DNA of 64,000 bases, taken from the NCBI GenBank assembly GCA_949361645.1, contig OX442426.1, positions 6,270,278-6,334,277 on the forward strand, read 5' to 3'. How positions within the stretch are numbered: position 1 is the stretch's first letter; each line of letters opens with the position of its first letter. The notes below the pieces were generated by a model. It saw nothing but the letters and a program-made list of their open reading frames with translations, made no database searches and was not told the DNA's origin. Of the stretch, positions 60,447 through 64,000 are shown in pieces. The translations under genes and the position numbers were made by a program. Source of the stretch: Spongilla lacustris (Eukaryota; Porifera; Demospongiae; Spongillida; Spongillidae).

Positions 60447-61250
60447 TTATATGCATGCATGCTCTCTTTGGCCTGCTGTATGCAATGTTTCAGTGCTTGT
60501 GTTTACGTATAATTATAACTGTAATATAAATCATAAGACACTTGGATTTGAAGTACACAGATTTGGATGCGTTTGTGTTGCTTAGTGACCAGGCTTGCTT
60601 CAGAGACTTGCACATGTTGAAGTTGGTGTAATTGATGCCATCAAACACACACCTTTACAAAGCATTCTTTGCATATGATCAATCTTTTTGCCAATCAAAC
60701 AGCCCATTTGCTGCATTCCAAGTTGCTATAACAAAATCTTGTCCAAAGGTGTCCAGTACTGTGTGTACATGTCATCTCAAGCTGCTGTGAGATTTGGCCA
60801 CTACTTTAATTGAACATCCTACTCTATAGGAAAGCTTAAGTTGTTCCCACCATATTGCTGTTGCTTGGTTGTGGTCAGCCGTATCTCAAGAGGTCATTGT
60901 AGACAGGGGGAGTTTTAGGGGACTTTTAGGGGACTGCATGTCTGACTTGTTCTGGCAATTTCCCAAATGAATATTACTAAAAGTTCAAGTACACATGTAA
61001 ATTACTGAACTTTAACCCATATTAGCAGGCATTGCAACAGGTCTGCCCCAGAAGTCACATGTGCCACTGTAAATGAAAAGGCTCCAGCAGCTGCTTATAC
61101 ATGTGCTTCCCTCTCTGATCTTGACTCCACCCTTCCTCCCTACTTCTCCCCCACCCTTCCTCCCTATTTTCCCCCATCTTTCCTCCCCATCCTTCCTCGC
61201 CCTCCAAACCAAGATTGAATTGAGTTACCTGGATGTCTGGGTCCCCATGT

Positions 61251-61482
61251 CTATGCTGGCCTTACACCACCTATTATGTTGGATGTCCAAATTATTGGCC
61301 AAATCTCACAGCAGCTTGAGAGGTACAAGCACAAACAGTCCACTCCTGCATGTGAACAAGATTTTTTTAAAGCAACATGGAATGCAGCAAATAGGTTGTT
61401 TGATTCCATGAAAGGCAAAAGGACTGATGGAGCCGTATGCAAAGAATTCTTGTGGAGGTGTGTGTTCGATAGCATCGCTTAA
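61251..61482 (+). other. Coding-like ORF, unidentified
   Basis: From 61276 a frame encodes MLDVQIIGQISQQLERYKHK, then FFKATWNAANRLFDSMKGKR, ending 61482. It has balanced composition and could be an exon or transposon piece. No family is recognised and no splice sites are convincing. Confidence 0.25.
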
Positions 61483-61654
61483 CATGTGCAAGCCACTGAA
61501 GCAAGCCAGGTTACTAAGCAACACTGACAATTTTTTATTACAAGTGCAGCTGTGTATAAGCGACCTCTCATACATAAATGAAGTGCATGTGTGCACATGT
61601 GACAACACAATAGTTAATAATTATGCAAGTTTGTCTAGTAATTTATTAAGAGGT

Positions 61655-61760
61655 GTGGTTATGTGGGGTGGTGAGGTATTGTGTGAGGAAGCGTGGTATG
61701 TGCATGCTTGCTGAACAGAAAAACAAGGTGTATACATGTATGTGTGTGTGTATGTGTGTG
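61655..61760 (+). pseudogene. ABCF3 intron J/exon K junction copy with exon body deleted
   Basis: GTGTGAGGAAGCGTGGTATG, then TGCTGAACAG runs straight into AAAAACAAGGTGTATACATG. This matches ABCF3 just before exon K (43340-43385) joined to the last bases of exon K and its donor (43435-43470). About 50 bp of the exon is missing. Confidence 0.5.
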
Positions 61761-62495
61761 TGTGTGTGTGTGTGTTAGTACATTAGTGTACACTTTATGT
61801 ATTGATGTCCGTTTTGGTCTGCATGCAAGTTTCACGTTACATACATAGAAAGATGATAGAAGTAATTATAGCAACGAACTAGTTAAATATAACATGTATT
61901 ATTAATATGACTATATAGTACACTTACATGTATTAGATAGTATGTTTAAAAAAGTTATTTAGATTTAATTTAGCATGCTCATGGTTTAAGATTGATCATG
62001 TTTTAAAGTTAGTTTGAAAAAAAAAAAACCCACTCAAAACATTTGGCGTGCATATGCATACATGTATACCAGGTACACATAGTTTGTTGACTACATGTAG
62101 GTGCCATATCATGAAGTCATCAAAACGTCACCCGCGTATAACTCTACCCCCACCCTCCCTCACCCTCCCTCACCATTCCACTTTTTACTATATATCCGTC
62201 CTCCTCGCCAACACTCCAATTTGGTGTCCCACTGCTGCTGGTCCCTTTAGAAATGAAAATGGGGATAGTGAGCGAGGGGTACTTGAAAATAAACTTGTAG
62301 ATTAGTTATAATTTGCCTGGTCACAAGAGCTATACATCTAAATGTATCTGGCAGGGAAATAAAGAACTGTTACCAGTTCCAAGATTTTTCTCATAAGTTC
62401 CCACAGTAGCTGCAAAATTACTCTTCTTTGTTACAATTACATGTAGCTGCAATTATTTGAAGGTGCATATCATACACCATCACCTCAATTGAAAA

Positions 62496-62580
62496 GTTGC
62501 CATTATAAAGAACTGGGAGGGATGTGATATATGTGAGGTCCCTGTCACATATCGCATCCCTCCCAGTTCATAATGGCAAC
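62496..62580. repeat. Long hairpin, ~36-40-bp arms, 8-nt loop
   Basis: GTTGCCATTAT...GAACTGGGAGGGATG (62496-62536) pairs with the inverse at 62545-62580, around a GGTCCCTG-type loop, with a few bulges. It is precursor-miRNA-sized, but no function can be assigned. Confidence 0.7.
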
Positions 62581-62900
62581 GTTTAATATGTGAGGTGGAG
62601 GTGTGGCATATGTGAGGTGGAGGTGTGGTATATGTGAGGGATGTGTGGTATATGTGAGGGAGGTGTGATGAGGGGTACACATGTAGGTGTGGTATACATG
62701 TATGTGAGGGAGGTATGGGTACATGATTTTAACACTGAGGGCTTCAAGGATTTTTTTCTGGCTAGGTTTTTACCTTGGACAAATATGCATAATATAAAGG
62801 CAAGGTTATGGTGTATGTACATGTATGCACGTACATGTGTGGGTGTATGCATGTGTATTTGTTTTGGTGTGTTGATATTATTATGCACTATTCAAAGAAA
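62580..62900 (+). pseudogene. Decayed copy of ABCF3 intron J, exon K and start of intron K
   Basis: TGTGAGGGAGGTGTG repeats (62583-62675) are followed by GGGCTTCAAGGATTTT (~62748) with CTGGCTAGGTTTTTAC. A region then aligns to CAGAAG...ACAAGGTGTGT and the TGTACATGTATGC start of intron K. The order matches 43168-43510. The exon frame is destroyed by indels. Confidence 0.6.
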
Positions 62901-63139
62901 AAAAAACAACCCCCAGTCATATGTAATATTGCATGTCAAACAAAAAGGATGCAATATTTGTATTGAAACATATGGCAAATTAAATATTCGTGCCTTATGA
63001 CTTGTTGGTCAGGTTTAAAACCACCCTTGCCCACTCCCCACTTTTAGAGAAAATTTTTGACACTTGAAAGAAAAAAAAAAGCAGCAAGCCCAGTTTTGTT
63101 GGATGCTCATAAGTGAAAGGAATAAATGATGATTGAATT

Positions 63140-63480
63140 TGGCTCCTCTTAAACCAAGATTTATACATTTCAATCACATTGAGCTTTATGCATGTACTTT
63201 ATTCATCCAACATACACATGTTCATGAACATGTGCATCATATGCATATATAGACATGTCCAGTTTACACATTTCATACTTATACACACCTGCGAACTTGG
63301 GGGAACTTCTCTCGAACTGTGGTGATGTCACTCACTACACATGTGGCGCCGCATCACTTACACCTATAGGAATGTTTGCCCATTACTGGTACTCTACAGG
63401 TCAGGATTGAAAGGTGGGGTTGTTTGATGTTGGTGACACCTGTGGGTTCAGTACATAATAACGTATTGCATCAAAGGATG
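63140..63480 (+). pseudogene. Copy of ABCF3 intron K segments
   Basis: GGCTCCTCTTAAACCAAGA and CATCCAACATACACATG match 43818-43880. CACATGTGGCGCCGCATCAC, ATGTTTGCCCATTACTGGTA and GTATTGCATCAAAGGATG match 45560-45700 in the same order. It is collinear with the exon K copy at 62748, with an internal deletion. Confidence 0.6.
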
Positions 63481-64000
63481 CAAAGGCCGCAGCACCATCC
63501 GAAGTGTTGAGCAGACATGTTTACAAGTGTGCAATTCCTCTCTTTGTACATTGTACTTAAAGCGTAATGAGGGCAAGGATAACCTCAAGGACCTTCCTGA
63601 GTGTTTGTACTAAACCATACATGTGCACAACATTGTGACAGTTTCCTCAGAAATGATAGCAACCATTTTTTTTTTAAACGACACTTAAATGTACAAAATG
63701 TGTCTGCCCTTCACAGAGTTGCAAAGCATTTTATTGTCAAATTATCAGTTTGTCCTCAGCAGTTTATAAACTCTCTTGTGCAAGCCATGGGAGGACAATG
63801 TACCCCTTGTGTAGCTGATTTGAAGTTCAATGGTTTGAATCCAGCAAATCCTTACATGTAGTTCACCAACTAAAATGATACAAAATTGCGAGGGGGGGGG
63901 GGGGCAAAAAACGAAGTGGAAGACACCATCCCCCAACTTTGAAGAGCTCATTGAGAGCATCACGAATATGCTATTCTTTTTTCAGGGGGGTCTAGGAAAA
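63481..64000. other. Window end: nothing recognised
   Basis: A plus frame at 63601-63861 is open for 86 codons but shows no domain. There is a G run at 63892-63904. This may be further duplicated ABCF3 intron DNA. Confidence 0.35.

Overview
The window is eukaryotic nuclear DNA from an animal, almost certainly an invertebrate. The evidence is intron-rich genes with canonical GT-AG boundaries, a RING/TRAF/MATH adaptor (an animal signalling family), a seven-transmembrane receptor, piggyBac- and hAT-type DNA transposons, foldback elements, very long (CA)n tracts and many minisatellites. The palindrome TACATGTA/ACATGTACATGT is scattered throughout. A demosponge or another early-branching animal would fit, but I cannot prove the taxon from sequence alone.

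Layout. (1) 119-23653, minus strand: a complete ALDH4A1-type 1-pyrroline-5-carboxylate dehydrogenase gene, assembled here as 18 coding exons joining to exactly 563 codons plus stop. Its introns hold a decayed piggyBac transposase, a foldback element and at least eight tandem-repeat arrays. (2) 23654-27933: intergenic, with a ~1.9 kb terminal-inverted-repeat element and a 319-bp (AC)n tract. (3) 27934-28854, plus: an intronless orphan seven-transmembrane receptor. (4) 28855-33407: intergenic, with hairpins and a ~2.1 kb hAT-like non-autonomous element. (5) 33408-33848, plus: an intronless four-EF-hand calcium-binding protein behind a TATA box. (6) 36912-55041, plus: a complete ABCF3 (GCN20-like) gene, 24 coding exons, 708 codons plus stop. 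(7) 55392-57356, minus: a complete six-exon TRAF gene of 535 codons, convergent with ABCF3. (8) 57357-64000: no intact gene; a hAT-like MITE with a target-site duplication, hairpins, and decayed partial copies of the ABCF3 exon K/intron K region.

The genes do not form a pathway or operon: proline catabolism, a receptor, a Ca2+ sensor, a translation-associated ABC ATPase and an immune/TNF-type adaptor are simply neighbours. I found no CRISPR array, no rRNA or tRNA gene and no clear multi-gene undescribed system. The most unusual signals concern splicing. A minisatellite in ALDH4A1 intron 17 repeats the real 5' splice site and flanking exon sequence (13 decoys plus the real one). A second minisatellite repeats the region just upstream of an ABCF3 acceptor. 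UG-rich tracts in the sense orientation sit beside many 5' splice sites in both large genes.
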